A stretch of 27,222 nucleotides of DNA from Deltaproteobacteria bacterium (GTDB lineage: Bacteria > Desulfobacterota > Desulfarculia > Adiutricales > Adiutricaceae): NCBI GenBank assembly GCA_031279155.1, contig JAITJB010000141.1, forward strand, positions 1-27,222, written 5' to 3'. Numbering within the stretch: position 1 is the first letter of the stretch; every line of letters starts with the position of its first letter. The notes beneath the pieces are model-generated. The model did not search any database and was not told the DNA's origin. It worked only from the letters and a program-made list of their open reading frames with translations. Made by a program: the position numbers and the translations under genes. Below, one piece after another: positions 17,545 to 25,135 of the stretch.

Positions 17545-17922
17545 TTACTTTGTCCGCGCCAGAATCAGTTCAAGCAACTGCCCGTCGCTCATCTTTCCGT
17601 TTGCCAGTTCCAAGCCGATACGGACAACATCATCATCCGAAAAATCGGCTTCAATATGGTTCAATTCCAGCAGCACCAACATCAAGTAAGTACCAACGCG
17701 CTTATTTTCGTCCACAAACGGGTGATTACAGACAAGCCCGTAAGCAATTCGAGCGATTTTCGTCGCCACGGACGGGTACAGTTCCGCTCCGTCAAAAGTT
17801 TGAAACGGAGCGGACAAAGCGGAATCAAGCAAGCCCTCGTCCCTAATTCCGTCCAAGCCGCCCGTGCTGTCCAGCATTCGTTTATGCAGACGTTTAACCT
17901 GCTCTTTGCTCAGCGTGATCAT
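17545..17922 (-). CDS. doc: Doc-family toxin (Fic fold)
   Basis: Doc toxins phosphorylate elongation factor Tu and stop translation. The 125-residue protein carries the Fic/Doc active-site motif HPFVDENKR at residues 67-75; the catalytic His67, Phe69, Asn73, Lys74 and Arg75 are all present. The early GLDGIRDEGLLDSALSAP segment is typical of the Doc group. ATG 17922 overlaps the stop of the antitoxin gene by ATGA, the usual arrangement for a phd-doc pair. The antitoxin binds the toxin and represses their shared promoter. It appears intact, whereas the neighbouring relaxase gene is broken. Confidence 0.92.
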   Translation of the reverse strand: MITLSKEQVKRLHKRMLDSTGGLDGIRDEGLLDSALSAPFQTFDGAELYPSVATKIARIAYGLVCNHPFVDENKRVGTYLMLVLLELNHIEADFSDDDVVRIGLELANGKMSDGQLLELILARTK

Positions 17923-18161
17923 TTCGCCAATTCTTCAAACGCTTTGATGTGCTTTGCCAAAATGTGCGAAGCCGCCGCGTCCACGCTCTCATTATCGGCT
18001 GCGGTGTCCTGATGGAACAGACCGTAATCCAAAAGAACATAGCGCGGCGCGTTATTTTTCAGGATTATCACCGTTCCCTTTTCGTCCACAAGGCGGGCGA
18101 CCCTTGAAAAGTTTTGATTGGCTTCCGAAATGGAAACAAGGTTTTCTGCGTTGATGTTCAT
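17919..18161 (-). CDS. phd: Phd/YefM-family antitoxin
   Basis: An 80-residue antitoxin with an N-terminal Phd-type DNA-binding domain (LVSISEANQNFSRVARLVDEKG, then a strand ending APRYVLLD) and a C-terminal helix (SHILAKHIKAFEELAK) that would wrap the toxin. ATG 18161 is chosen over the GTG at 18170 because GGAGG lies eight bases upstream of it. It is the first gene of the pair and overlaps doc by four bases. Confidence 0.9.
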   Translation of the reverse strand: MNINAENLVSISEANQNFSRVARLVDEKGTVIILKNNAPRYVLLDYGLFHQDTAADNESVDAAASHILAKHIKAFEELAK

Positions 18162-18180
18162 TTTCAACACCTCCGCTTAT

Positions 18181-18210
18181 AATATAACACGTCGTTAGGA
18201 TAAATGTAAC
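18181..18210 (-). promoter_or_regulatory. Candidate phd-doc promoter
   Basis: Reading the minus strand, GTTACA (18205-18210) and TATATT (18181-18186) are 18 bp apart, just upstream of the phd ribosome binding site. Phd normally autorepresses at such a site. Confidence 0.45.
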
Positions 18211-18214
18211 CTAA

Positions 18215-18460
18215 ATTTTAAATTTCCCCCATCCCGGAAATAGTCGGTTCTTTCCCAATTCAGTTGATATTTGCAGAACCGACACCCACTTTGAGGCTGT
18301 TTCAGAGGAAATTCAGGATGCAATCATACAGCTTTCAACCGATTTGGGAAAGAAACAAATAGTCCTTGACAGAACAGTCCGAATTGCCTCTAAAAAAAGT
18401 CATAACCGATTTTTGAGAGTTAATTTAGTCTTAATACCATGTTGTCGCCGAAATCTTTAG
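18215..18460 (+). pseudogene. Possible coding remnant without a start codon
   Basis: One frame stays open from 18215 to a TAG at 18458-18460. From about 18266 it reads protein-like (DTHFEAVSEEIQDAIIQLST, DLGKKQIVLDRTVRIASKK). There is no ATG, GTG or TTG start with a ribosome binding site, and I do not recognise the family. It may be the tail of a gene lost when the mobile element inserted. Confidence 0.3.
18243..18354. repeat. Two interlocking inverted repeats in the island/host junction
   Basis: GTCGGTTCT (18243-18251) pairs with AGAACCGAC (18275-18283), a perfect 9-bp repeat with a 23-bp spacer. TTCTTTCCCAA (18248-18258) pairs with TTGGGAAAGAA (18344-18354), a perfect 11-bp repeat. The left arms overlap, so only one structure can form at a time. 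Confidence 0.6.
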
Positions 18461-18542
18461 ATAAGCCAAGCTCTTTTGATAAGCCAAGCTCTTTAGACAA
18501 GCCAAGCTCTTTAGATAAGCCAAGATCTTTAGACCAACCCCA
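18453..18542. repeat. 18-bp tandem repeat, about 4.9 units
   Basis: Units close to CTCTTTAGATAAGCCAAG start at 18453, 18471, 18489 and 18507, with a diverging partial unit at 18525. A 42-codon frame (ATG 18439 to TAG 18567) reads through them as a Ser-Leu-Asp-Lys-Pro-Ser hexapeptide repeat. It has no ribosome binding site, so translation is doubtful. There are no unique spacers, so this is not a CRISPR array. Confidence 0.9.
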
Positions 18543-18595
18543 AAAAGGCCTCCCCAAAAGCGCCTAGCAAGACTGATTGGACATTTTGCGCCTGT

Positions 18596-18624
18596 TTGGC
18601 GATATGGGCTTGATGGCGTATAAT
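18596..18624 (+). promoter_or_regulatory. Sigma-70 promoter upstream of ruvX
   Basis: TTGGCG (18596-18601), a 17-bp spacer and a perfect TATAAT (18619-18624) form a good promoter for the ruvX-mltG-lptFG unit. The leader would be about 215 nt. It contains a T8 run at 18740-18747 without a convincing stem before it. No other gene is seen between 18568 and 18845. Confidence 0.6.
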
Positions 18625-18845
18625 ACTTTCAACAACCTAGAGCTTAGGCCTAAATTTACCTTGAAGCGCCCCTGGGTCTATAATCTTAGGCTGACCTAGG
18701 TTGCACGCCTGTATGGACGCTTTCCATGGCCATCGATCGTTTTTTTTCGATTTAATCAACTTGTCTTAACAACGCCACTGGTGATAAAATCATCATTCTG
18801 CCTAAAAAGGCAAGTAGGAAGTCAAGTAGGGAGAAACGATCGGTA

Positions 18846-19274
18846 TTGACTAGGGTAATCGCTTTTGATGTCGGGACCAAACGGGTGGGCGTAGCCGTAT
18901 CTGATCCTTTAATGATTACGGCTCAGCCGCTTATGACCATTGAGCGCAAGCCCCATGGGCAGTTTTTATATAAGGTAGCCTCCATAGCCGCCCAATACGA
19001 GGCCCAAACCGTAGTCTTGGGCCTACCAAGGCGCACTGACGGCACTTTGGGCCCCGAAGCCCAGAGGGTCCTGGCCTTGGCCCACGAGCTTAAAACCCGA
19101 CTTAATCTTAATATCGCCACCTTCGATGAGAGATTGACCACGGCCATGGCCGACCGGGTCATGGCTGAGGCCGGTCTTAAAGGCGATGAGCGCCGAAAGG
19201 TCGTGGATAAAACAGCGGCTACGATAATTTTAAGTGGCTACCTCGACTCCCTTAAGGTGACCAAAAATGAGTGA
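18846..19274 (+). CDS. ruvX: YqgF/RuvX-family nuclease (pre-16S rRNA processing)
   Basis: A 142-residue RNase H-like protein of the YqgF family, which matures the 5' end of 16S rRNA and was earlier proposed as a Holliday junction resolvase. The first strand carries the catalytic Asp8 in FDVGTKRVGVAVSD. The later acidic residues lie in TFDERLTT and VDKTAATIIL. The TTG at 18846 is taken as the start because the family begins two or three residues before this strand. AGGGAG at 18828-18833 is somewhat far away. The gene overlaps mltG by 8 nt. Confidence 0.9.
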   Translation: MTRVIAFDVGTKRVGVAVSDPLMITAQPLMTIERKPHGQFLYKVASIAAQYEAQTVVLGLPRRTDGTLGPEAQRVLALAHELKTRLNLNIATFDERLTTAMADRVMAEAGLKGDERRKVVDKTAATIILSGYLDSLKVTKNE

Positions 19275-20355
19275 TAGAGGCAATCCGTTAAAAAAGCCCA
19301 AGCTCCCCGAAAAGGTCCGCACTGGTCCCAGCATAATTATTCGCATCTTCGGCTTCATGGGCTTAGCCATTGTTGTGGCCATTCTTTTTGCCTTCCTGGC
19401 TTTTCTAAAGTATAGCGACAATTTCCTGGCCCCTGAGGAAAAAAGCCGGGAGGTCTTAGTTGTTATCCCCCAAGGGAGCTCAAACACTCAAATAGCTGAC
19501 CTCTTAGCTAAGGCCGGCGTAATCCGCTCGACCGACGCCTTTTTGTTGGCCATCAAAGTTCGCTCAAAAATCCGTAAGCCCGTTTCCATCAAGGCCGGCG
19601 AGCAAGCGCTCGATCCATCTTTGAGCGTTTGGGAAATCATCTCCCTACTTGAAAAAGGTAACTTTAAGTATTATCCCTTCACGGTGCCGGAGGGGAAAAC
19701 TATTTACGATATCGCTCTTAGCGTGGAAGCCTCTGGCCTAGGCCGGGCCTCAGACTTTCTGGCCCTGTGCCGGGACCCGGTCTTTATCGGTTCTTTGGGC
19801 ATCCAAGCCCAGAGCTTGGAAGGCTACCTTTACCCTGAGACATATAACTTCCCAAGAGGGACGCCGCTACGCTCCATCATTAAAGCTATGACCGATCAGT
19901 TCTGGCGGGTCTGGTCCCGCTACGAGGCCAAGGCAACTAGCCGCAACATGTCGGTCAACCAGGTATTAACCTTAGCCTCCATAGTTGAAAAAGAAACTGG
20001 CGCGGCCTCCGAGCGGCCCATTATCGCCACGGTCTTCTTTAATCGTCTGGCCAAAAAGATGAGGCTCCAAACTGACCCAACCGTCATCTACGGCTTAATG
20101 CCCAATTTTAACGGTAACCTCACCCGGGCTGATTTAGAGGCCCGGCATCCCTACAATACTTACGTCATCGACGGCTTACCACCCGGCCCCATCGCTAACC
20201 CCGGCGAGGAAGCCATTAAGGCCGTCTTAAACCCGGCCCCGGGCCGTTATTTGTACTTTGTCAGCAAAAACGACGGGACCCACCATTTCTCCGAAACCCT
20301 AGCTGAACACAACCGCATGGTCAATAAGTATCAGCGGGGTCGCGGCGGCTCTTAA
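19267..20355 (+). CDS. mltG: Endolytic murein transglycosylase MltG (YceG-like)
   Basis: MltG cleaves nascent glycan strands at the inner membrane and helps end peptidoglycan chains. The 362-residue protein has a short cytoplasmic N-terminus, one membrane segment (about residues 19-42), a LysM-like region (VVIPQGSSNTQIADLL) and the YceG catalytic domain. The catalytic Glu is in the IVEKETG motif (about residues 241-243), followed by FFNRL, LQTDPTVIYG and YNTY..GLPPGPIANPG. AAGGTGA precedes the ATG, and the start overlaps the ruvX stop by 8 nt. Confidence 0.95.
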   Translation: MSDRGNPLKKPKLPEKVRTGPSIIIRIFGFMGLAIVVAILFAFLAFLKYSDNFLAPEEKSREVLVVIPQGSSNTQIADLLAKAGVIRSTDAFLLAIKVRSKIRKPVSIKAGEQALDPSLSVWEIISLLEKGNFKYYPFTVPEGKTIYDIALSVEASGLGRASDFLALCRDPVFIGSLGIQAQSLEGYLYPETYNFPRGTPLRSIIKAMTDQFWRVWSRYEAKATSRNMSVNQVLTLASIVEKETGAASERPIIATVFFNRLAKKMRLQTDPTVIYGLMPNFNGNLTRADLEARHPYNTYVIDGLPPGPIANPGEEAIKAVLNPAPGRYLYFVSKNDGTHHFSETLAEHNRMVNKYQRGRGGS

Positions 20356-20411
20356 GCCCGCCTAAGACCGCCCAAGCTCACCTATGTACCGTTCACCCAC
20401 GCGAGGTCAGG

Positions 20412-21614
20412 ATGCGCCACGGCATCATTAATACTAGCATCTTGGCCGAGACTGTCCCGGCTTTTCTGGTCAACTTGATGGTCTTCACCTTCATCTTGCT
20501 CATGGCCAGAATCATGTCGCTGACCGATCTGGTGATCAACAAGGGAGTGGGGGCTGGCTTGATGCTGAGGATCTTACTTTTGGTTCTGCCAAAGATGCTC
20601 TCCTTATCGGTCCCCATGGCCGCTTTGCTCGCCCCCTTAACGACCTTCCTGCGCATGAGCGTGGATTCTGAACTGACCGTTCTTAAAAGTTCTGGCGTCT
20701 CCCTCCACCAGCTCCTAACCCCCATAATCATCTTTGGCTTTGGGGCGGCTGCGCTGACAGCCCTCTTCTCCCTATGGCTGGCCCCATCGGCTAACCTTAG
20801 TTTCCGGGCTGAAATTTTGGCTTTAGCTAAGGCTAGAGCCGATCTGGCTATCAAAGAGCAGGTTTTTGTTAGAGATTTTCCGGGTCTTACAATCTACGTC
20901 GGGCAATTACCAGCCAATTCTGAAACCATGGCCAACGTCGTCATAAACGATCGTAGGTCCCCTTACGAAAACACCATCATCGTGGCCCGTAAGGGCTTAT
21001 TGGATATCGATCCTAGCGAAAACCTTTTATTATTTCGCTTAACCGAAGGCGTTATCGATAGGTTTTACTCTGACCGCCAATCGGTTGACAGCATCTTCTT
21101 TGATACCTACGAGCTCAAAGTCTCCCCTGGAGCGGAATTTGAGGCGGAAAATCAGACCATGAGCATGGGCCGCCAGGATATGCCAACTAGCATGCTTTTA
21201 CTTGAGGCTCAGCGCCGCCGCGAAGCCGGCTTAGGCTTCGCTAACTTCTTTGTCTTAGAGTGGCACCGCCGCTGGGCCTTCCCGGTGGCCGCTTTTTTGA
21301 TGTCCATCATTGGCGTCCCCTTGGGGGCCAGCTTTAGGACCAAGGGCCGAAATTTTGGCTTATTTATTGGGCTCGTAATCTTCGTTCTCTACTACGCCGT
21401 CTTCTCCTTAACCTGGACCTTCGGGGAAGCCGAAGTTTTGCCGCCTCTCCCGGCCGTCTGGTCGTCAAATATCTTGGCTCTGCTCGTTACGTTACTTTTA
21501 ATTAAAGATCTTAACCGCACTGCCGCAATCGATCCACGCGAAACCTTAAGGCGCCTTTGGCTGGCCATAAGCCGTAAATTTGGTCAAGGTAAACCTAGAG
21601 GAGCGGCTTTATGA
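20412..21614 (+). CDS. lptF: Lipopolysaccharide export permease LptF
   Basis: LptF pairs with LptG and the LptB2 ATPase to extract lipopolysaccharide from the inner membrane. The 400-residue protein has the YjgP/YjgQ layout: three N-terminal membrane segments (within the first 120 residues), a periplasmic beta-jellyroll region (about 130-280) and three C-terminal membrane segments. Landmarks include LKSSGVSLHQLL after the second segment and WHRRWAFPVAAFLMSIIGVPLG at the start of the third group. GAGG lies five bases before the ATG. Its stop overlaps the lptG start as ATGA. LptA, LptB and LptC are not in the window. Confidence 0.93.
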   Translation: MRHGIINTSILAETVPAFLVNLMVFTFILLMARIMSLTDLVINKGVGAGLMLRILLLVLPKMLSLSVPMAALLAPLTTFLRMSVDSELTVLKSSGVSLHQLLTPIIIFGFGAAALTALFSLWLAPSANLSFRAEILALAKARADLAIKEQVFVRDFPGLTIYVGQLPANSETMANVVINDRRSPYENTIIVARKGLLDIDPSENLLLFRLTEGVIDRFYSDRQSVDSIFFDTYELKVSPGAEFEAENQTMSMGRQDMPTSMLLLEAQRRREAGLGFANFFVLEWHRRWAFPVAAFLMSIIGVPLGASFRTKGRNFGLFIGLVIFVLYYAVFSLTWTFGEAEVLPPLPAVWSSNILALLVTLLLIKDLNRTAAIDPRETLRRLWLAISRKFGQGKPRGAAL

Positions 21615-22711
21615 CCATAATCAGCCGCTACCTAACGGCCTTGTTTCTCAAGCACTTATGCATGTGCTTAATGGGCTTTGTGACCTTATACTTAGTCGTG
21701 GACTTTATCGAAAAGATTTCCGAATTTATCACCAGGGAAATCCCACTTTCTACAATCTTACTTTATTTTGCCGCCCAAATACCCAACGTCTTAATTCTCT
21801 TGGTCCCGGTGGCGGCTTTGGCCTCGGTTTTAATTAGCTTAGTATTACTAGCCAGAAATTCTGAGATCATCGCCTTTAAAGGGAGCGGGGTCAGCCTCTT
21901 TAGGCTCTCGCGGCCATTGGTGGGCTGCGGGCTATTTTTAACATTACTAATCTTTACCGTCGGAAACTTAGTTACCCCCATAACCTTTAGGATCACCAAT
22001 GAGATCTGGGACGGTCAAGTCCGAGACCGCCGGGCCTCTGAGACGTCTACGGTAGAAAACGTCTGGCTCAAAGACGTTAGAATTTTCGAGCATCTTGAGT
22101 CTTACGACGAGGACCGAAACCTAGCCCAGGGCATTTCCATACTTTTTTTAGATGAAAACCTCGACTTAAGCCGCCGCTTAGAAGCTGAACGGGGATTTTT
22201 TTCGCCCAATGGCTTAAGGCTATTTGTCGTTAAAGATAAGACCTATCTCGAGGCCGACGGCCTTAGGCCGTCGAGCTTTATTTTTAACCTCCATGATGAG
22301 ATGTTTCTCCCCGGTCACCCCACGCCCCCACCGGGCTTAGGCCGCCACACCGAGCAAGTTAGCGATGAGATGAACGTCACCGCCCTAGCTGAGGCCATCA
22401 AAAACCTCAAAGCCGAAGGCTTCAGTCCAGTGCGCCAGGTGGTCGATCTCCACTTTAAGTTTTCGGCGCCCTTTATCTCCGTCATCATGATCTTAGTGGG
22501 TCTGCCGATAGGATTTTGGCGAGAGAGAGGCGGTAGCGTAACCCTAGGTTTGGTTTTAGGGCTTATCCTCTCGTTTTTCTATCTCGTCACCCAAGAGGTT
22601 TCCCGGACCATGGGCTACGCCGGTCTCTTGCCGCCACTTATGGCCGCCTGGCTGCCAAACTGCTTCTTTGGCCTTTTGGGCCTTTATCTATTCTCACACT
22701 TAAGACAATAA
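21611..22711 (+). CDS. lptG: Lipopolysaccharide export permease LptG
   Basis: The 366-residue partner of LptF shares its layout: membrane segments near residues 12-35, 50-80 and 98-120, a periplasmic domain, and three C-terminal segments from about residue 275. FKGSGVSLFRLSRPL corresponds to the LptG coupling region, and FSAPFISVIMILVGLPIGF begins the last group. GAGGAG precedes the ATG, which overlaps the lptF stop by four bases. It is the last gene of the ruvX-mltG-lptF-lptG run. No strong terminator follows; a weak A/T stem lies at 22790-22808. Confidence 0.93.
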   Translation: MTIISRYLTALFLKHLCMCLMGFVTLYLVVDFIEKISEFITREIPLSTILLYFAAQIPNVLILLVPVAALASVLISLVLLARNSEIIAFKGSGVSLFRLSRPLVGCGLFLTLLIFTVGNLVTPITFRITNEIWDGQVRDRRASETSTVENVWLKDVRIFEHLESYDEDRNLAQGISILFLDENLDLSRRLEAERGFFSPNGLRLFVVKDKTYLEADGLRPSSFIFNLHDEMFLPGHPTPPPGLGRHTEQVSDEMNVTALAEAIKNLKAEGFSPVRQVVDLHFKFSAPFISVIMILVGLPIGFWRERGGSVTLGLVLGLILSFFYLVTQEVSRTMGYAGLLPPLMAAWLPNCFFGLLGLYLFSHLRQ

Positions 22712-22840
22712 GTTTAATTTTTAAGCCCCCTAAATCCCCTAGGAGATTACTTACGCGGTCAACATTAACGCGGCCCACTAACACCCCTTAAATTTTCCAT
22801 CAAAATTTTGGCTTTTTTGCGGCCATAATTTACGTTATCC
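22712..22840. other. Gap after lptG
   Basis: No gene. A 7-bp A/T-only stem (AAATTTT 22790-22796 with AAAATTT 22802-22808, loop CCATC) is followed by a T6 run near 22813-22818. It may terminate the lptG transcript weakly. Confidence 0.3.
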
Positions 22841-22869
22841 TTGACTAATAACCGGTCCAGGGTTAATAT
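22841..22869 (+). promoter_or_regulatory. Candidate distal promoter of the transport operon or of a small RNA
   Basis: TTGACT (22841-22846) and TAATAT (22864-22869) are 17 bp apart. No ORF with a ribosome binding site lies in the following 220 nt, which contain a palindromic GGTGGCCACC. It could drive a long leader for the operon at 23235 or a small RNA. Confidence 0.4.
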
Positions 22870-23096
22870 TGTTTGGCTAATCATCCCTGACCCTTTAGCC
22901 TAGATATCCCGGTCTGCGGCCCAAAAATGAACTAACCTTCCTCTCTGGTGGCCACCGATAGTCTAGTAGGGCGCCTTAGGCCCTTGGCCCAACCAGTCGA
23001 AAGGCCCGGTTCATGTGGTTTAAATTTGTCTTATTTTTGGCTACGACTGCCGCAACTGGTGACTAGCTAGGTAAATCTTGTATTAATATAATCTTT

Positions 23097-23170
23097 CATT
23101 GAGTTTCAATGTTGGAATTTTTTATTCTATAATTTAATTATTAACATTGACCCTCAATGAGCAACATTGA
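23097..23170 (+). promoter_or_regulatory. Operator array around a TATAAT promoter
   Basis: Five hexamers alternate in orientation: CATTGA 23097-23102, TCAATG 23106-23111, CATTGA 23145-23150, TCAATG 23154-23159 and CATTGA 23165-23170. The first four form two identical CATTGA-N3-TCAATG palindromes whose centres are 48 bp apart. A perfect TATAAT (23128-23133) lies between them with a poor -35 (TTCAAT, 17-bp spacer). The layout suggests cooperative binding by a repressor or activator of the downstream transport operon. I do not recognise the motif as a known regulator's site. Confidence 0.65.
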
Positions 23171-23234
23171 GGCTTAGGTCTGACCGGCCCCATTTCCCCC
23201 TCGACCGTAAGTCGGGGCGTCCACGGGTGATTTT

Positions 23235-24194
23235 ATGAAAAAGTTTGCGTGGCTTTTAGCTATTCCCCTTCTGCTCCTTTGGAGCATCCAAGCTCAGGCC
23301 TTTAACATCTACATCCATCAATATATCGAGCACCCATCGCTCCAAAACGCGGTTGATGGTTTTAGGGATGTTTTAAAAGAGAGCGGCCTGGAAGTCTCGA
23401 TTACGGAGGAAAACGCTCAGAACGATACGGTTGCCTCCCAAATGATTGTTTCTAAAATTATCGGCGCCAAGCCCGATCTGGTTTTAACTGTTGGCACCAT
23501 GACCTCGGTTAACACGGTTAACAAAATTAAAGACATTCCCATTCTCTTTACTGCCGTAACCGATCCCGTCGACGCCCAGTTGGTAGCTAGCTTAGAAAAA
23601 CCCGGGGCCAACGTTACCGGCACCACCGACATGACGCCCTTAGCCGACCAGATCGATTTAATCCGCCAGGTCCAGCCTGACGTCAAAAAAATCGGCGTCA
23701 TCTTTAACCCCGGCGAAGCCAATAGCCGGGTCCAGGTCGACTTAGTTCTTAAGGCCGCCCAAACCATGGGCCTTACTATTCAAGAAGCCGTAGCTTCCGA
23801 CAACGCTGGCGTCTACTCAGCCGCCCAAAATCTCGTCGATAGAGTTGACGCCATTTTTCTACCCACCGATAATACCGTCATCTCCTCCTATGAGAGCGTC
23901 CTTCAGGTAACCACCAAGCGCAATATCCCTGTTTACCCGGCTGAAGCCGATTCCCTTAAAAAGGGCGGGACAGCGGCCATATCCCTTAGCTACTACGAGC
24001 TGGGACGCCAGACTGGCCATATGGCCGTTAAAATCCTCAAAGGCGAGGCTAAGCCTAGTGATATACCGGTAGAGACCCAAGATAAGTTCGACCTGTATGT
24101 TAACTCCGATTACAATGAGAAGATTGGCCTGAAAGTTCCCCAAGCCGTTTTAGATCGGGCCAAAGAGATAAACGCGGATAATCCTTCTAAATAA
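23235..24194 (+). CDS. ABC transporter periplasmic substrate-binding protein (TrpX-type, PF04392 family)
   Basis: A 319-residue exported binding protein. A signal peptide is evident (MKK, a Leu-rich core, and AQA at residues 20-22 before FNIYIH). There is no lipobox Cys, so it should be soluble in the periplasm. The mature part has the two-lobed pattern of the ABC_sub_bind family (ILFTAVTDPVDAQLV, PGANVTGTTDMTPLADQIDLIRQ, KKIGVIFNPGEANS, IFLPTDNTVISS, GTAAISLSYYELGRQTGHMA). Relatives carry tryptophan, tyrosine or other amino acids; the ligand here cannot be read from the sequence. GGGTGA lies shortly before the ATG. It heads a run of five same-strand genes. Confidence 0.9.
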   Translation: MKKFAWLLAIPLLLLWSIQAQAFNIYIHQYIEHPSLQNAVDGFRDVLKESGLEVSITEENAQNDTVASQMIVSKIIGAKPDLVLTVGTMTSVNTVNKIKDIPILFTAVTDPVDAQLVASLEKPGANVTGTTDMTPLADQIDLIRQVQPDVKKIGVIFNPGEANSRVQVDLVLKAAQTMGLTIQEAVASDNAGVYSAAQNLVDRVDAIFLPTDNTVISSYESVLQVTTKRNIPVYPAEADSLKKGGTAAISLSYYELGRQTGHMAVKILKGEAKPSDIPVETQDKFDLYVNSDYNEKIGLKVPQAVLDRAKEINADNPSK

Positions 24195-24226
24195 GATTTT
24201 TCTGAACAAAAGTAAGTAGATAGCCA

Positions 24227-25135
24227 GTGACTTTTTACTCCTTTACCGGGGCCATAGAGCAGGGATTGGTTTTTGGCCTCATGGCCCTAGGGGTTTTTAT
24301 TACCTTCAGGGTTCTTGACTTTCCCGATCTGACTGTAGACGGCAGCCTCCCCTTGGGGGCCGCCGTCTCGGCCGTCCTTATAACCAAAGGCTACAACCCT
24401 TGGTTCTCACTTGGGCCGGCTATGCTGGCAGGTTTTGTTGCCGGCATGATTACCGGCATATTAACTACCAAGCTCAAGATTCTCCACCTCTTAGCCTCCA
24501 TCTTGACCATGACCGCCCTTTACTCCATTAACATCAGAGTCATGGGCGGACGACCTAATTTATCTTTGATAAATTCCACTACGGTCTTCGACCCCTTAAG
24601 GGGCGTGGTCGATAAGCTCGGCATCAATCCCTGGCTGACCTCCAGCATCCTCTTTTTGTTTTTGGCCTCCGTGGTGGTTATATTTATTATTTGGTTACTT
24701 AGAACCGAATTTGGCCAAGCCCTTCTGGCCACTGGCGACAATCCCGGCATGATTACCAGCTTAGGCGTTAACACTCACTTCACCATCGTCATGGGGGTGG
24801 GCCTATCTAACGCCTTGGTGGCTCTATGCGGGGCCTTAACGGCCCAAAACCAAGGCGCCGCCGAAGTTGGCATGGGCGTGGGGACCATCGTGGCCGGCTT
24901 GGCCTCAATCGTGGTTGGGGAGACCATCTTTGGCACCCGTAGGCTTACGGTTAGAATAATAAGCGCGGTCTTAGGTTCGGTTATCTACCGGTTAGCTATC
25001 GCCGTAGCCCTATCGGTTGACATCTTCACCCCATCTGATCTTAAGCTCATCACCACCATTTTGGTGATCGTCGCCCTATGCATGCCGAGAATAAAGGACC
25101 ATTTTAGAAACCGTGGCAACCGCTCCAATGCTTGA
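24227..25135 (+). CDS. ABC transporter permease (BPD_transp_2 family)
   Basis: The membrane component of the importer, 302 residues with about eight hydrophobic segments. The start of the protein (GLVFGLMALGVFITFRVLDF, then PDLTVDGSLPLGAAVSA) is characteristic of permeases paired with PF04392 binding proteins. The GTG at 24227 is used because no ATG lies near enough, and the family-conserved N-terminus begins right there. The ribosome binding site is weak. The gene follows the binding-protein gene by 32 nt and overlaps the ATPase gene. Confidence 0.92.
   Translation: MTFYSFTGAIEQGLVFGLMALGVFITFRVLDFPDLTVDGSLPLGAAVSAVLITKGYNPWFSLGPAMLAGFVAGMITGILTTKLKILHLLASILTMTALYSINIRVMGGRPNLSLINSTTVFDPLRGVVDKLGINPWLTSSILFLFLASVVVIFIIWLLRTEFGQALLATGDNPGMITSLGVNTHFTIVMGVGLSNALVALCGALTAQNQGAAEVGMGVGTIVAGLASIVVGETIFGTRRLTVRIISAVLGSVIYRLAIAVALSVDIFTPSDLKLITTILVIVALCMPRIKDHFRNRGNRSNA

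Noticed and set aside
18453..18542. CRISPR array
   Set aside because: The 18-bp units are contiguous with no unique spacers; it is a tandem repeat.
18720..18750. Intrinsic terminator before the T8 run upstream of ruvX
   Set aside because: Only short CGAT/ATCG palindromes precede the T-run; no stable GC stem was found.
22935..22965. T-box-like GGTGGCCACCG element before the amino-acid transport operon
   Set aside because: It resembles the T-box AGGGTGGNACCGCG only in part, and no stem I specifier, antiterminator or terminator pair could be built around it.
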